Source: Bacteroidetes bacterium GWA2_31_9b (GTDB taxonomy: Bacteria; Bacteroidota; Bacteroidia; Bacteroidales; UBA12077). Taken from it: a stretch of DNA of 13,196 nt. The stretch spans positions 31,695 to 44,890 of the forward strand of contig MENE01000179.1 of the NCBI GenBank assembly GCA_001769005.1, in the 5' to 3' direction. Below are positions 1-7,329 of this stretch, piece by piece. Position 1 is the first letter of the stretch. Each line of letters opens with the position of its first letter. The translations under genes and the position numbers were made by a program. Under the pieces are notes generated by a model. That model ran no database searches. It worked only from the letters and a program-made list of their open reading frames with translations, and was not told where the DNA came from.

Positions 1-35
1 TGCTTATGATATGAAAATCTGCTATATAATGGCAT
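1..35 (-). CDS. Possible start of an unidentified gene (partial)
   Basis: On the minus strand the truA stop codon overlaps an ATG by one base (TAATG), and 11 codons (MPLYSRFSYHK) stay open to the window edge. A stop/start overlap like this is typical of translationally coupled genes in one operon, which is why I list it. Too little protein is visible to assign a family. A chance ATG cannot be excluded. Confidence 0.4.
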   Translation of the reverse strand, partial: MPLYSRFSYHK

Positions 36-784
36 TATTCAAAAATATTTTCAGGGTATTCTATAGATGCTAGAAACAATCCGTGAGCAGGAACTGAAAT
101 GCCTGCATTACTTCGGTTTTTACTTTCAATAATTTCAATAAAATCATCGAGAGTAATTTTTTCCTTTCCTACATCGATTAATGTTCCAACAACAGCCCGT
201 ACCATATTTCTCAGAAATCGATCGGCTTTAATTTCAAATTGAAGTTTATAATTATCTATGGTCCATTGAGATTTAAAAATCTTGCAATTATTTGTTTTAA
301 CATCGGTATGTAACTTACTGAAACTGGTAAAATCGGTATACAATAAAAGTATGTCTGATGCCTGGTTCATTAAATCAATATTAAGCTTATGTGGAAAATA
401 CCACGAAGTTTCTTCTAAAAATGGATCTTTTTGTTGATGTATATAGTATAAGTATGTTCTGGAAATAGCATCAAAACGTGCATTGGCATCTGCTTTAACA
501 GAAAAAATTTGTTGAATAGAAATATCTTTTGGCAAGAAACTATTTAGTTTATAAATTAGTGTATTATCAATATGTAAACTGGTATTTTCAGAATCGAAAT
601 GTGCAATATAATACAATGCATGAACTCCTGTATCTGTTCTACCTGCTCCGGTTAAATCAATCTTCTCGTTTAATATAGTTGATAATGCTTTTGTAATAAC
701 CTCCTGAATAGTAATTCCATTGGGCTGTATTTGCCATCCACAGTAATTTGTACCCTTATAGCTTAATTGAATGAAATATCTCAA
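35..784 (-). CDS. truA: tRNA pseudouridine(38-40) synthase TruA
   Basis: TruA converts uridines 38, 39 and 40 in the tRNA anticodon arm to pseudouridine, in the cytosol. The 249-residue protein has the usual length of the family. The N-terminus has the family pattern YKGTNYCGWQIQPN (9-22). The catalytic aspartate is D51 in GAGRTDTGVHA (46-56). The conserved RFDAISRTY (103-111), DFTSFSK (151-157), DRFLRNMVRAVVGTL (188-202) and PAHGLFL (232-238) blocks all follow in order. The start is TTG (complement of 782-784). There is no in-frame ATG between it and the upstream stop, and the protein begins exactly where homologues begin. It is transcribed away from the Bat cluster. A possible downstream gene overlaps its stop by one base. 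Assignment is secure; the TTG start is inferred from family length. Confidence 0.96.
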   Translation of the reverse strand: MRYFIQLSYKGTNYCGWQIQPNGITIQEVITKALSTILNEKIDLTGAGRTDTGVHALYYIAHFDSENTSLHIDNTLIYKLNSFLPKDISIQQIFSVKADANARFDAISRTYLYYIHQQKDPFLEETSWYFPHKLNIDLMNQASDILLLYTDFTSFSKLHTDVKTNNCKIFKSQWTIDNYKLQFEIKADRFLRNMVRAVVGTLIDVGKEKITLDDFIEIIESKNRSNAGISVPAHGLFLASIEYPENIFE

Positions 785-805
785 AGTAGAATTATTTAAT
801 ATTTA

Positions 806-813
806 CAAAACTA
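806..813 (-). promoter_or_regulatory. Candidate -7 box for truA
   Basis: The minus strand reads TAGTTTTG, an exact match to the Bacteroidota -7 consensus TAnnTTTG, 21 bases before the truA TTG start. No TTG is seen at the expected -33 position. That position falls inside the 9-bp AAAATGCCT tandem repeat beginning at about 817, so the spacer and upstream region would be made of repeat DNA. Confidence 0.35.
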
Positions 814-816
814 ATA

Positions 817-882
817 AAAAATGCCTAAAATGCCTAAAATGCATAACTTGCCTGCCGGTAGGCAGGAATGCCTAAAATGCCT
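817..882. repeat. 9-bp AAAATGCCT tandem repeat, interrupted
   Basis: AAAATGCCT occurs in adjacent copies from 817 to about 844, the last one degenerate. It resumes at 867-882 after a block of about 22 bases carrying a CCTGCC hairpin. The pattern looks like one tract split by insertion of the hairpin block. The tract overlaps the expected -33 region of truA. Confidence 0.75.
851..866. repeat. CCTGCC-GGTA-GGCAGG hairpin (copy 1)
   Basis: A perfect 6-bp inverted repeat with a 4-base loop, very GC-rich against the AT-rich background. It is preceded by ACTTG, so the full block reads CTTGCCTGCC-N4-GGCAGG. The same left flank appears at 9175 and, on the minus strand, at 11679-11698. No T-run follows, so it does not look like a terminator. 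Confidence 0.75.
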
Positions 883-892
883 GTCGACAGGC
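879..892. repeat. GCCTGTCGACAGGC palindrome (hairpin copy 2)
   Basis: A perfect 14-bp palindrome followed by AGG, a variant of the CCTGCC/GGCAGG hairpin 13 bases upstream. It is embedded in the continuing AAAATGCCT tract. It is the least typical member of the hairpin family because it has no loop. Confidence 0.65.
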
Positions 893-937
893 AGGAGTGC
901 ATAAGAAAATCTAAACACCCTTCTATATTAAAAAAAC

Positions 938-969
938 AATTCGTAATTCGTAATTCGTAATTCGTAATT
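938..969. repeat. Heptamer tandem repeat AATTCGT x4
   Basis: Four exact head-to-tail copies of AATTCGT (938-965) plus a partial AATT. It is non-coding and resembles the short heptanucleotide tandem repeats known between genes in some bacteria. Two further 7-bp tracts with different units occur in this window. Confidence 0.9.
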
Positions 970-1028
970 TTTTCTGACTTATGGTTTCTTAAAAAAAATT
1001 AACATTTCTTAACAGATTTAAAATTTAA

Positions 1029-1049
1029 TATTGTATCGATTTTACAATA
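1029..1049. promoter_or_regulatory. 21-bp dyad TATTGTA-N7-TACAATA upstream of moxR
   Basis: Perfect 7-bp arms with a 7-base spacer, centred about 87 bases before the moxR start. The geometry suits a dimeric repressor, but AT-rich arms of this length can arise by chance in DNA of this composition. No regulator gene is nearby. Confidence 0.25.
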
Positions 1050-1102
1050 ACAGAAGTAGAATTAGTACAATTTATTTTTTTTCAAACAAATTAATTTTTA
1101 TG

Positions 1103-1111
1103 TATCTTTTG
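1103..1111 (+). promoter_or_regulatory. Imperfect -7 box before the Bat operon
   Basis: TATCTTTTG resembles the Bacteroidota -7 element TAnnTTTG with one extra base, 14 bases before the moxR ATG. No convincing -33 TTG is present at the usual 19-21 base spacing. It is the best promoter candidate seen for the operon but weak. Confidence 0.25.
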
Positions 1112-1125
1112 TAAATTTTAAACTT

Positions 1126-2121
1126 ATGAACGAAACAGTTGATGTTAAAGAACTAAACGACCGAATTCAAAAAGAAAGTTCCTTTGTAGACTTGGTAAAA
1201 ATGGAAATGGGTAAAGTAATTGTAGGTCAGAAACATTTGGTTGATTCTTTGCTTATCGGTTTACTCTCTAACGGGCATATTTTACTTGAAGGTGTACCAG
1301 GTTTAGCAAAAACATTAGCTATTAATACTTTAGCTAATACAATAGATGCTAAATTCAGCAGAATTCAGTTTACACCCGATCTTTTACCTGCCGACCTTAT
1401 TGGTACTATGATTTATAGTCAAAAAAGGGAAGAATTTATCGTGAAAAAAGGTCCAATTTTTACCAATTTTGTTTTGGCCGATGAGATTAACCGTTCGCCT
1501 GCAAAAGTACAGAGTGCTTTACTTGAAGCTATGCAGGAACGACAAGTTACTATCGGAGATCAGACTTATCCTTTGGAAGAACCTTTTCTTGTGTTAGCTA
1601 CACAAAATCCAATTGAGCAAGAAGGTACTTATCCGCTACCTGAAGCACAGGTCGACAGGTTTATGCTTAAAGTAATTGTTGATTATCCAAAAATTGAAGA
1701 AGAGAAATTAATTGTTCGTCAGAATGTTGCTAAACAATTTCCAAAGGCAAGTACAATTTTAAAACCACAAAATATTATTGATGCTAGAAATGTGGTAAAA
1801 GATGTGTATCTTGACGAGAAAATTGAGAAATATATTCTCGATATTGTTTTTGCAACACGATTTCCGGAAAACTACGGCTTAGAAAAGTTTTCTGCTATGA
1901 TTAATTATGGTGGTTCACCAAGAGCAAGTATTAATCTTGCAATGGCATCTAAAGCTTATGCATTTATTAAGCGAAGAGGTTATGTTATACCTGAAGATGT
2001 AAGAGCTATATGTCATGATGTTTTACGTCACAGAATTGGTTTATCATACGAAGCCGAAGCAGAAAATATTACTACCGAAGATATTATAACGGAAATCCTG
2101 AATACTATTGAGGTGCCCTAG
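1126..2121 (+). CDS. MoxR-family AAA+ ATPase of the Bat cluster
   Basis: MoxR ATPases are cytosolic hexameric AAA+ machines thought to act as chaperones for partner proteins with vWA domains, encoded beside them. All ATPase elements are visible in the 331 residues. These are Walker A GVPGLAKT (56-63), Walker B VLADEINR (116-123), the sensor-1 region ATQNP (158-162), the arginine-finger segment EAQVDRF (173-179) and sensor 2 GGSPRAS (262-268), followed by the C-terminal helical lid. There is no signal peptide or membrane segment. It is the first gene of the plus-strand operon and is followed after 17 bases by the small exported protein. The DUF58 and vWA genes downstream are its expected partners. 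Family assignment is very secure; its client is inferred from context. Confidence 0.95.
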   Translation: MNETVDVKELNDRIQKESSFVDLVKMEMGKVIVGQKHLVDSLLIGLLSNGHILLEGVPGLAKTLAINTLANTIDAKFSRIQFTPDLLPADLIGTMIYSQKREEFIVKKGPIFTNFVLADEINRSPAKVQSALLEAMQERQVTIGDQTYPLEEPFLVLATQNPIEQEGTYPLPEAQVDRFMLKVIVDYPKIEEEKLIVRQNVAKQFPKASTILKPQNIIDARNVVKDVYLDEKIEKYILDIVFATRFPENYGLEKFSAMINYGGSPRASINLAMASKAYAFIKRRGYVIPEDVRAICHDVLRHRIGLSYEAEAENITTEDIITEILNTIEVP

Positions 2122-2138
2122 TTATAAACATCTTTATT

Positions 2139-2552
2139 ATGAAAAAAATAATTGTACTTCTGTTAATTGTAGTTTCGAGCTTACACGTTCTTGGTCAAAA
2201 TTTTGTTGGTGCTCATAAATTGGAAATAAAAAAACAAATGAGCGAAAACCATAAAGACTTTTACTTTGCTAAAGAGGTTTTTGGAGGTAAAAGTAACTTT
2301 ATTAAATACGAAGATTTCGATGGTTATCGCACATTGCTTTTTGTTCTTAACGATGATGGATATTGTAAATATAGTCAGCTGATGTGTGATTATGGCTTTT
2401 TAAAGCAAACCATCGATTCGTTAAACTTGCAATTTGAGTATAAAAATGATTTAACCTGGTACGATTATAAAACAGGTAAATCCAATTTTGTGATCAAGAT
2501 AAAAAAAGAAGAATGGTATTTTTCTGTAATAACAAGGAAGCTCGAAGAATGA
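2139..2552 (+). CDS. Small exported protein of unknown function in the Bat operon
   Basis: I do not recognise this protein. Its 137 residues begin with a clear signal peptide (MKKIIVLLLIVVSSLHVLGQ), probably cleaved after G19 or Q20. No lipobox cysteine is present. The mature part of about 117 residues has a helix-like stretch (25-40), then alternating hydrophobic and aromatic segments suggesting a small alpha/beta domain. It has two cysteines (C76, C83) that could form a disulfide. It lies 17 bases after moxR and 27 before the DUF58 gene, on the same strand, so it is almost certainly co-transcribed. This slot is not part of the core Bat gene set as I know it (moxR, DUF58, batA-E). A role in the periplasm linked to the Bat proteins is inferred from position only. 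Confidence 0.8.
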   Translation: MKKIIVLLLIVVSSLHVLGQNFVGAHKLEIKKQMSENHKDFYFAKEVFGGKSNFIKYEDFDGYRTLLFVLNDDGYCKYSQLMCDYGFLKQTIDSLNLQFEYKNDLTWYDYKTGKSNFVIKIKKEEWYFSVITRKLEE

Positions 2553-2579
2553 TGTATAAATCATTAAATAGAAAAAATT

Positions 2580-3464
2580 GTGGAAGCTTCAGAACTACTC
2601 AAGAAAGTACGAAAAATTGAAATAAAAACCAGGGGCTTATCAAAAAATATCTTTGCCGGCGAATACCACAGTGCCTTTAAGGGTAGGGGTATGGCTTTTA
2701 GCGAAGTTCGTGAATACCAATATGGCGATGATATTCGTTCAATTGATTGGAACGTTACTGCCCGGTTTAATCATCCATATATTAAAATATTTGAAGAAGA
2801 ACGTGAATTAACCGTAATGTTACTGGTTGATATTAGCAATTCGCGTGTTTTTGGAACTCAATCGAAACTAAAGAAAAATCTTATTACTGAGTTAGCTGCA
2901 GTCCTTTCATTTTCAGCAATTCAGAATAACGATAAAATTGGAGTGATACTATTTAGCGATAAAATCGAAAAATTTATTCCTCCAAAAAAAGGACGATCAC
3001 ACATTCTTCGAATTATTCGCGAACTCATTGAATTTACTCCTGTAAATAGCGGAACAAACATTTCCGAATCACTCAGGTATCTTACAAACGCTATAAAAAA
3101 ACGTAGTACAGCTTTTATTATTTCTGATTTTATTGATGATGATGAAAATACCGGATTGCCTCGATTCGATGAAGCTCTTCGAATAGCTAATAAAAAACAC
3201 GATGTTATTGCATTACGTATTTACGATCAAAGAGAAAAGGAAATTCCAGATATTGGATTGATTCGTTTAAAAGATGCAGAAACCGGTGAGAATTCATGGA
3301 TTGATACATCAAGCCTTAGCTTAAGAAATCATTATTCTAAATGGTGGAAAAACTATGATCGATATACCGATGATGTATTAAAGAAAGCAGGTGTTGATAA
3401 TATTTCTATTAGCACCGAAGAAGATTACGTAAAACCATTAATTCAATTATTCAAAAAACGATAA
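2580..3464 (+). CDS. DUF58 protein with vWA-like fold
   Basis: DUF58 proteins are encoded beside MoxR ATPases and are presumed to be their partners. The 294-residue protein carries the family signature GRGMAFSEVREYQYGDD (35-51) running into DIRSIDWNVTARF (51-63). A vWA-like domain follows with a MIDAS motif DISNS (84-88), a conserved threonine in SGTNISESL (157-165) and SDF (182-184). It has no signal peptide or transmembrane segment, unlike BatA and BatB, so it is likely cytosolic. The start is GTG at 2580: upstream ATGs at 2549 and 2552 are in another frame, and MEASELLKKVRKIEIKTRGL matches the expected family N-terminus. It is 27 bases from the small exported gene and 30 from the next. Confidence 0.92.
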   Translation: MEASELLKKVRKIEIKTRGLSKNIFAGEYHSAFKGRGMAFSEVREYQYGDDIRSIDWNVTARFNHPYIKIFEEERELTVMLLVDISNSRVFGTQSKLKKNLITELAAVLSFSAIQNNDKIGVILFSDKIEKFIPPKKGRSHILRIIRELIEFTPVNSGTNISESLRYLTNAIKKRSTAFIISDFIDDDENTGLPRFDEALRIANKKHDVIALRIYDQREKEIPDIGLIRLKDAETGENSWIDTSSLSLRNHYSKWWKNYDRYTDDVLKKAGVDNISISTEEDYVKPLIQLFKKR

Positions 3465-3494
3465 TTAAAAACAGATTAATATTTTCAATAAAAA

Positions 3495-4502
3495 ATGAGA
3501 GTTAGAAAAAAATATACTTTGTTGAATAGTTTTATCATACTGTTAGTACTGATTTTTTCTTCAGCATTTAACTTATGTGCACAAAATATTACTGTTGAAG
3601 CAGCTTTGGAAAAACAGGAGATTTTAATTGGCGATCAGATTGTATTAAATTTAAAACTTTTACAACCTATAAATGAAACTGTTGAATTTCCTGTTTTTAA
3701 CGAAAAACTTACTGATACAATTGAAATTATAAGTCAATCAAAGTTTGATACAACCGATTTAAAAAATGGAAGTGTTTTAATTCAAAAAAATATTTTAATA
3801 ACAGCCTTTGATTCAGGTTTTTACAAAATATCTCCAATAGCATTTTTACATAAATCAAAAAATAGTACTGATACTTTAAAAACAAAACCATTTTGGTTAA
3901 AAGTAAATACTGTACAACTTGATACCACTAATGTTATAAAAGATATCAAAGCTCCTTACAGAGCTCCTATTGGATTTTATGAGATTTTACCCTGGGCTCT
4001 CGGAGTTATTGGTTTAGCAATAATTGGGTTTATTATTATTTATATTATTCGAAAGATCAAACGAAAAGAACCAATATTTAGAAGGTTTAGACCAGTAGAA
4101 CCTGCACATATTATTGCATTAAGAGAATTAGAAAAACTTAAAAATGATAAACTGTGGCAACACGAAAAAATCAAAGATTATTATACACGGCTTACTGATA
4201 TCATTAGAATTTATTTATCGAACCGCTATGCTATAAAAACATTAGAATGTACTAGCGAAGAGATTTTGCAGTCGCTGAAACAATCTGAATTTGATGATGA
4301 TAAATCGTTTTCAATTTTAAAAGATCTGTTTCAAACTTCTGGTTTGGTTAAGTTTGCAAAATTCAAGCCTATGTCCGAAGAGAATGAGAGATGTTTAATA
4401 GGTGCATATGAATTTGTTGACAGAACAAAGTTGATAATTATTGAGAATAATGAAGGTACCGATTCGGTTAATGAAAAAGTTGTTGAAACAGTAAAAAATT
4501 AA
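3495..4502 (+). CDS. Exported, membrane-anchored Bat-operon protein (BatD-like layout)
   Basis: The 335-residue protein has a signal peptide (1-29, ending LCAQ) and a periplasmic beta-rich domain (about 31-140) with the LEKQEILIGDQIVL pattern seen at the start of BatD-type beta domains. A transmembrane helix (about 166-186) is followed by the basic stop RKIKRK and then a helical cytoplasmic tail (about 200-312). The tail aligns by eye with the end of BatD: DYYTRLTDIIRIYLSNR and KFAKFKPMSEEN here, FYEELVRALWGYISDK and EYARYAPVSENT there. It is located 30 bases after the DUF58 gene and 15 before batA. Genes in this slot are often annotated as hypothetical or DUF4381-like. Topology is well supported; function is unknown and presumed to be in the Bat membrane complex. 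Confidence 0.75.
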   Translation: MRVRKKYTLLNSFIILLVLIFSSAFNLCAQNITVEAALEKQEILIGDQIVLNLKLLQPINETVEFPVFNEKLTDTIEIISQSKFDTTDLKNGSVLIQKNILITAFDSGFYKISPIAFLHKSKNSTDTLKTKPFWLKVNTVQLDTTNVIKDIKAPYRAPIGFYEILPWALGVIGLAIIGFIIIYIIRKIKRKEPIFRRFRPVEPAHIIALRELEKLKNDKLWQHEKIKDYYTRLTDIIRIYLSNRYAIKTLECTSEEILQSLKQSEFDDDKSFSILKDLFQTSGLVKFAKFKPMSEENERCLIGAYEFVDRTKLIIIENNEGTDSVNEKVVETVKN

Positions 4503-4517
4503 TATTGATATTATTTT

Positions 4518-5510
4518 ATGAACAATATAACTTTTGCAAATCCAAATTTACTTTACTTACTCATTTTAATTATACCTATTATTATATGGTATATTTTAAA
4601 GAATAAAACATTTACAGCAAGTTTGCAAATAAGCACGCTTAAAGCAATACCAAAAGATCATTTTACATTTAAGCACATATTACGTCATGTTATATTTGCA
4701 TTCAGAGTGATTGTTCTTTCTTTGTTAATTGTAGCATTAGCACGTCCACAATCAACATTAAACTGGAAAAATGTATCTACTGAAGGAATAGATATTGTCC
4801 TTGCTTTGGATATATCGAGCAGTATGCTTGCAATGGATTTTAAACCCGACAGGCTTGAAGCAGCAAAAGATCTGGCTATTCAATTTATTTCAGGCAGACC
4901 AAGTGATCGAATTGGACTTGTTGTATTTAGTGGTGAAAGTTTTACTCAGTGTCCATTAACATCTGATCATAAGGTTGTAATTAATCTTTTCAGAGATATT
5001 AAAAGTGGAATGATCGAAGATGGTACTGCTATTGGATTAGGCCTTGCAAATGCAGTTGGTAGAATAAAAGATAGTGAAGCAAAAAGCAAAGTAATTATTT
5101 TACTTACCGATGGTGTAAATAACCGGGGTTCAGTAGCTCCATTAACTGCTGCCGAATTAGCAAACACGTTTGGCATTAGGGTTTACACTATTGGTGTTGG
5201 AAGCATGGGTAATGCTCCATATCCTTTTAATACTGTATATGGTGTTCAGGTACAAAATATACCTGTAGAAATTGATGAAGATATTTTAACCAAAATTGCT
5301 GATGTAACTGGTGGTAAATATTTTCGAGCAACAAACAATGAAAAATTACGACAGATTTATAATGAGATTGATCAACTTGAAAAATCAAAAATCGAAGTAA
5401 AAGAATACAGTCAGAAAAACGAAGAATATTTAAAATTTGTTTTAGCTGCCCTTGTTCTATTATTAATTGATATATCGTTACGTTTTACAATTTTACGTCA
5501 AATACCTTAA
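4518..5510 (+). CDS. batA: Aerotolerance membrane protein BatA (vWA domain)
   Basis: BatA is an inner-membrane protein with a von Willebrand factor A domain. The 330 residues begin with two hydrophobic spans (about 9-27 and 60-76). The vWA domain (about 92-285) has an intact MIDAS: DISSSM (98-103), the threonine of DGTAIG (168-173) and LTDG (196-199). A C-terminal span (about 306-322) follows a charged linker. This two-span plus vWA plus one-span layout is characteristic of BatA/BatB. The N-terminal FANPNLLYLLILIIP resembles BatB's FGNPEYLYLLIIIP, and the MIDAS regions are also close, consistent with an old tandem duplication. It starts 15 bases after the preceding gene and ends 11 before batB. 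The named role in oxygen tolerance comes from work on Bacteroides fragilis; the biochemical role is not established. Confidence 0.94.
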   Translation: MNNITFANPNLLYLLILIIPIIIWYILKNKTFTASLQISTLKAIPKDHFTFKHILRHVIFAFRVIVLSLLIVALARPQSTLNWKNVSTEGIDIVLALDISSSMLAMDFKPDRLEAAKDLAIQFISGRPSDRIGLVVFSGESFTQCPLTSDHKVVINLFRDIKSGMIEDGTAIGLGLANAVGRIKDSEAKSKVIILLTDGVNNRGSVAPLTAAELANTFGIRVYTIGVGSMGNAPYPFNTVYGVQVQNIPVEIDEDILTKIADVTGGKYFRATNNEKLRQIYNEIDQLEKSKIEVKEYSQKNEEYLKFVLAALVLLLIDISLRFTILRQIP

Positions 5511-5521
5511 AAACTTAAAAT

Positions 5522-6559
5522 ATGTTTCGTTTTGGGAATCCTGAATATTTGTATTTGTTAATTATAATACCTGCTTTAATAATACTATTTTTTGTTTCTG
5601 AGTATTATAAAAAACAAGCATTAAAAAAATTTGGTGACATAAATATTCTCGAAGAGCTTATGCCACTTGTTTCAAAGAGTAAACCTCTTATTAAATTAAT
5701 ACTTGTTCTTAGTGCCATATTTACTATTGTATTTGCATTATCCGATCCTCAGTTTGGTTCTAAACTCGAAAAGGTTAAAAAGAAAGGTTCTGAAATTATT
5801 ATTGCGCTTGATGTTTCGAACAGTATGTTATCCGAAGATATTCAACCAAATCGTTTGGAAAGAGCAAAGCAGGCAATTTCAAAATTAACCGAAAGACTTG
5901 AAAATGATCGTTTAGGAATAATTGTATTTGCAGGCGATTCTTATATTCAAGTTCCTATGACTACTGATTATGCAGCAGTTAAGGTTTTTATATCATCAAT
6001 AAATACAAACATTGTATCTAAACAAGGAACAGCTATTGGTTCAGCTATAAATTTAGCCGTGAACTCTTTTACTCCTGAAACAGAAATGGATAAAGCTCTA
6101 ATAATTATTACCGATGGTGAAAATCATGAAGATGATGCTGTTGCTGCAGCTGAACTGGCAAGTGAAAAGGGAATAACAATACATACTATCGGTATGGGAA
6201 GTGTTGATGGGGCTCCAATTCCAATTCGCAAAGAAAATGGACAAACAATTTTCCAAAAAGATAATGAAGGAAATGTTGTTGTAAGTAAACTTGATCAGGC
6301 TGCTTTACAACAAATTGCTTCTGCTGCAAATGGAATATTTATCCGAGCGAATAATACTCAAATAGGATTAAATAAATTATTCGAACAAATCAATAAAATG
6401 GAAAAACAAGAAATTGAAACCAAAGTTTTTACCGAATTTGAACATAGGTTTCAATATTTGCTGGGCTTAGCTTTTATTTTTCTGGTTATTGATTTTATTA
6501 TACCTGAACGTAAAAGTAAATGGTTTGCTAATTTTAAACTTTTTAAAATAAACGTATAA
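5522..6559 (+). CDS. batB: Aerotolerance membrane protein BatB (vWA domain)
   Basis: BatB is the second membrane vWA protein of the cluster. The 345 residues contain two N-terminal spans (about 8-26 and 57-75). The vWA domain (about 91-290) has MIDAS elements DVSNSM (97-102), the threonine of QGTAIG (168-173) and ITDGENHEDD (196-205). A C-terminal span lies at about 310-326, with a basic tail after it. All three metal-site elements are intact, so it should bind a divalent cation. An insertion with PIPIRKENGQTIFQKDNEG (232-250) before the last vWA strands distinguishes it from BatA here and is typical of BatB. Only two bases separate its stop from the batC ATG, implying translational coupling. 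The order batA-batB-batC is the classical one. Confidence 0.94.
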   Translation: MFRFGNPEYLYLLIIIPALIILFFVSEYYKKQALKKFGDINILEELMPLVSKSKPLIKLILVLSAIFTIVFALSDPQFGSKLEKVKKKGSEIIIALDVSNSMLSEDIQPNRLERAKQAISKLTERLENDRLGIIVFAGDSYIQVPMTTDYAAVKVFISSINTNIVSKQGTAIGSAINLAVNSFTPETEMDKALIIITDGENHEDDAVAAAELASEKGITIHTIGMGSVDGAPIPIRKENGQTIFQKDNEGNVVVSKLDQAALQQIASAANGIFIRANNTQIGLNKLFEQINKMEKQEIETKVFTEFEHRFQYLLGLAFIFLVIDFIIPERKSKWFANFKLFKINV

Positions 6560-6561
6560 AA

Positions 6562-7260
6562 ATGAAATGGGTTAAACTTATAAGTATTTATCTGTTAGTT
6601 TTAATTGCAGTTAACGTATTTGCTCAAAAAGAGCGTAAGTATATTCGTAAAGGAAACAAAGAATACGAGAAAGAGAATTATCAAAACTCTGAAGTTGAGT
6701 ATAGAAAAGCGATTGACAAAGATAAAAACTCGTATCATGCTTCTTTTAATATTGGTGATGCATTATATAAGCAAGAAAAATATGAAGAAGCTGCAAATCA
6801 TTTTAACGAACTTACTGGTACTAAATTACCGAACGATGATGCTTCAAAAATTTACCATAATATTGGCAATTCGCTTGTAAAAGGTCAGAAACTAAAAGAA
6901 AGTATTGACGCATATAAAGAAGCATTAAGAAAAAATCCAAACGATATGGATACCAAGTACAATCTTGCTTATGCCCAAAATATGATGAAAAAGCAACAAG
7001 AACAGCAAGATAAAGACAAAGATAAAGATAAGGACAAAGACAAAGACAAGAAAGACAATAAGGAGAATCAGAATAACCAGGATCAACAAAATAAAAAAGA
7101 TCAGCAGGATAAACAGCAGCAACAACAGCAACCACAAATTTCTAAAGAAGATGCTCAGCGATTGTTGCAAGCGTTGGCAAACGATGAGAAAAAAACTCAA
7201 GAGAAAGTAAACAAAGAAAAGGTAAAAGCAGCAAAAGTGAAACTTGAAAAAGATTGGTAG
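6562..7260 (+). CDS. batC: TPR protein BatC
   Basis: BatC is an exported or membrane-tethered tetratricopeptide protein thought to scaffold the Bat proteins. The 232 residues start with a signal peptide or anchor (1-21, ending FAQ). TPR-like repeats follow at about 25-58, 59-85 and 95-142, including SKIYHNIGNSLVKGQKLKES and DTKYNLAYAQN. A highly charged low-complexity linker (about 143-191) runs from alternating Lys-Asp into Gln/Asn-rich sequence. A C-terminal helix ISKEDAQRLLQALANDEKKT (193-212) is characteristic of BatC proteins. It begins two bases after batB. The linker is encoded by a hexamer repeat (7007-7048), so its length may vary by slippage without loss of frame. Good confidence on identity; the partner contacts are unknown. 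Confidence 0.9.
   Translation: MKWVKLISIYLLVLIAVNVFAQKERKYIRKGNKEYEKENYQNSEVEYRKAIDKDKNSYHASFNIGDALYKQEKYEEAANHFNELTGTKLPNDDASKIYHNIGNSLVKGQKLKESIDAYKEALRKNPNDMDTKYNLAYAQNMMKKQQEQQDKDKDKDKDKDKDKKDNKENQNNQDQQNKKDQQDKQQQQQQPQISKEDAQRLLQALANDEKKTQEKVNKEKVKAAKVKLEKDW
7007..7048 (+). repeat. In-frame hexamer repeat AAGA(T/C)A x7 inside batC
   Basis: Seven head-to-tail 6-bp units, one altered to AGGACA, encode the Lys-Asp stretch of the BatC linker. Because the unit is two codons, gain or loss of units would change linker length but keep the reading frame and the conserved C-terminal helix. Confidence 0.85.
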
Positions 7261-7263
7261 TAA

Positions 7264-7293
7264 AGTCAGAATACAGAAGTCAGAAGTCAGAAA
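7264..7293. repeat. AGAAGTC heptamer tandem repeat between batC and batD
   Basis: AGTCAGA, a short break, then two exact AGAAGTC copies (7275-7288) and a partial third occupy most of the first half of the 69-base gap. It is non-coding. It is a second 7-bp tract, with a unit different from those at 938 and 9236. Confidence 0.8.
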
Positions 7294-7329
7294 ACATTTT
7301 AGTGTAATTTATATTGATTTTAGAGTAAG

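Larger units (their letters stand above)
785..1125. other. Gene-free gap between truA and the Bat cluster
   Basis: This divergent intergenic region of 341 bases must hold promoters for both directions. It contains, left to right, a possible truA -7 box, a 9-bp tandem repeat, two GC-rich hairpins, a heptamer tandem repeat, a 21-bp dyad and an imperfect -7 box before moxR. I see no small gene or RNA gene in it. Confidence 0.8.

Noticed and set aside
817..969. CRISPR-like array
   Set aside because: Units are 7 or 9 bp, adjacent and without unique spacers, and no cas genes are present.
6821..7200. Open frames antisense to batC
   Set aside because: They arise from the Lys/Asp/Gln low-complexity codons read backwards and have Leu/Ile/Phe/Val-rich products with no family features.
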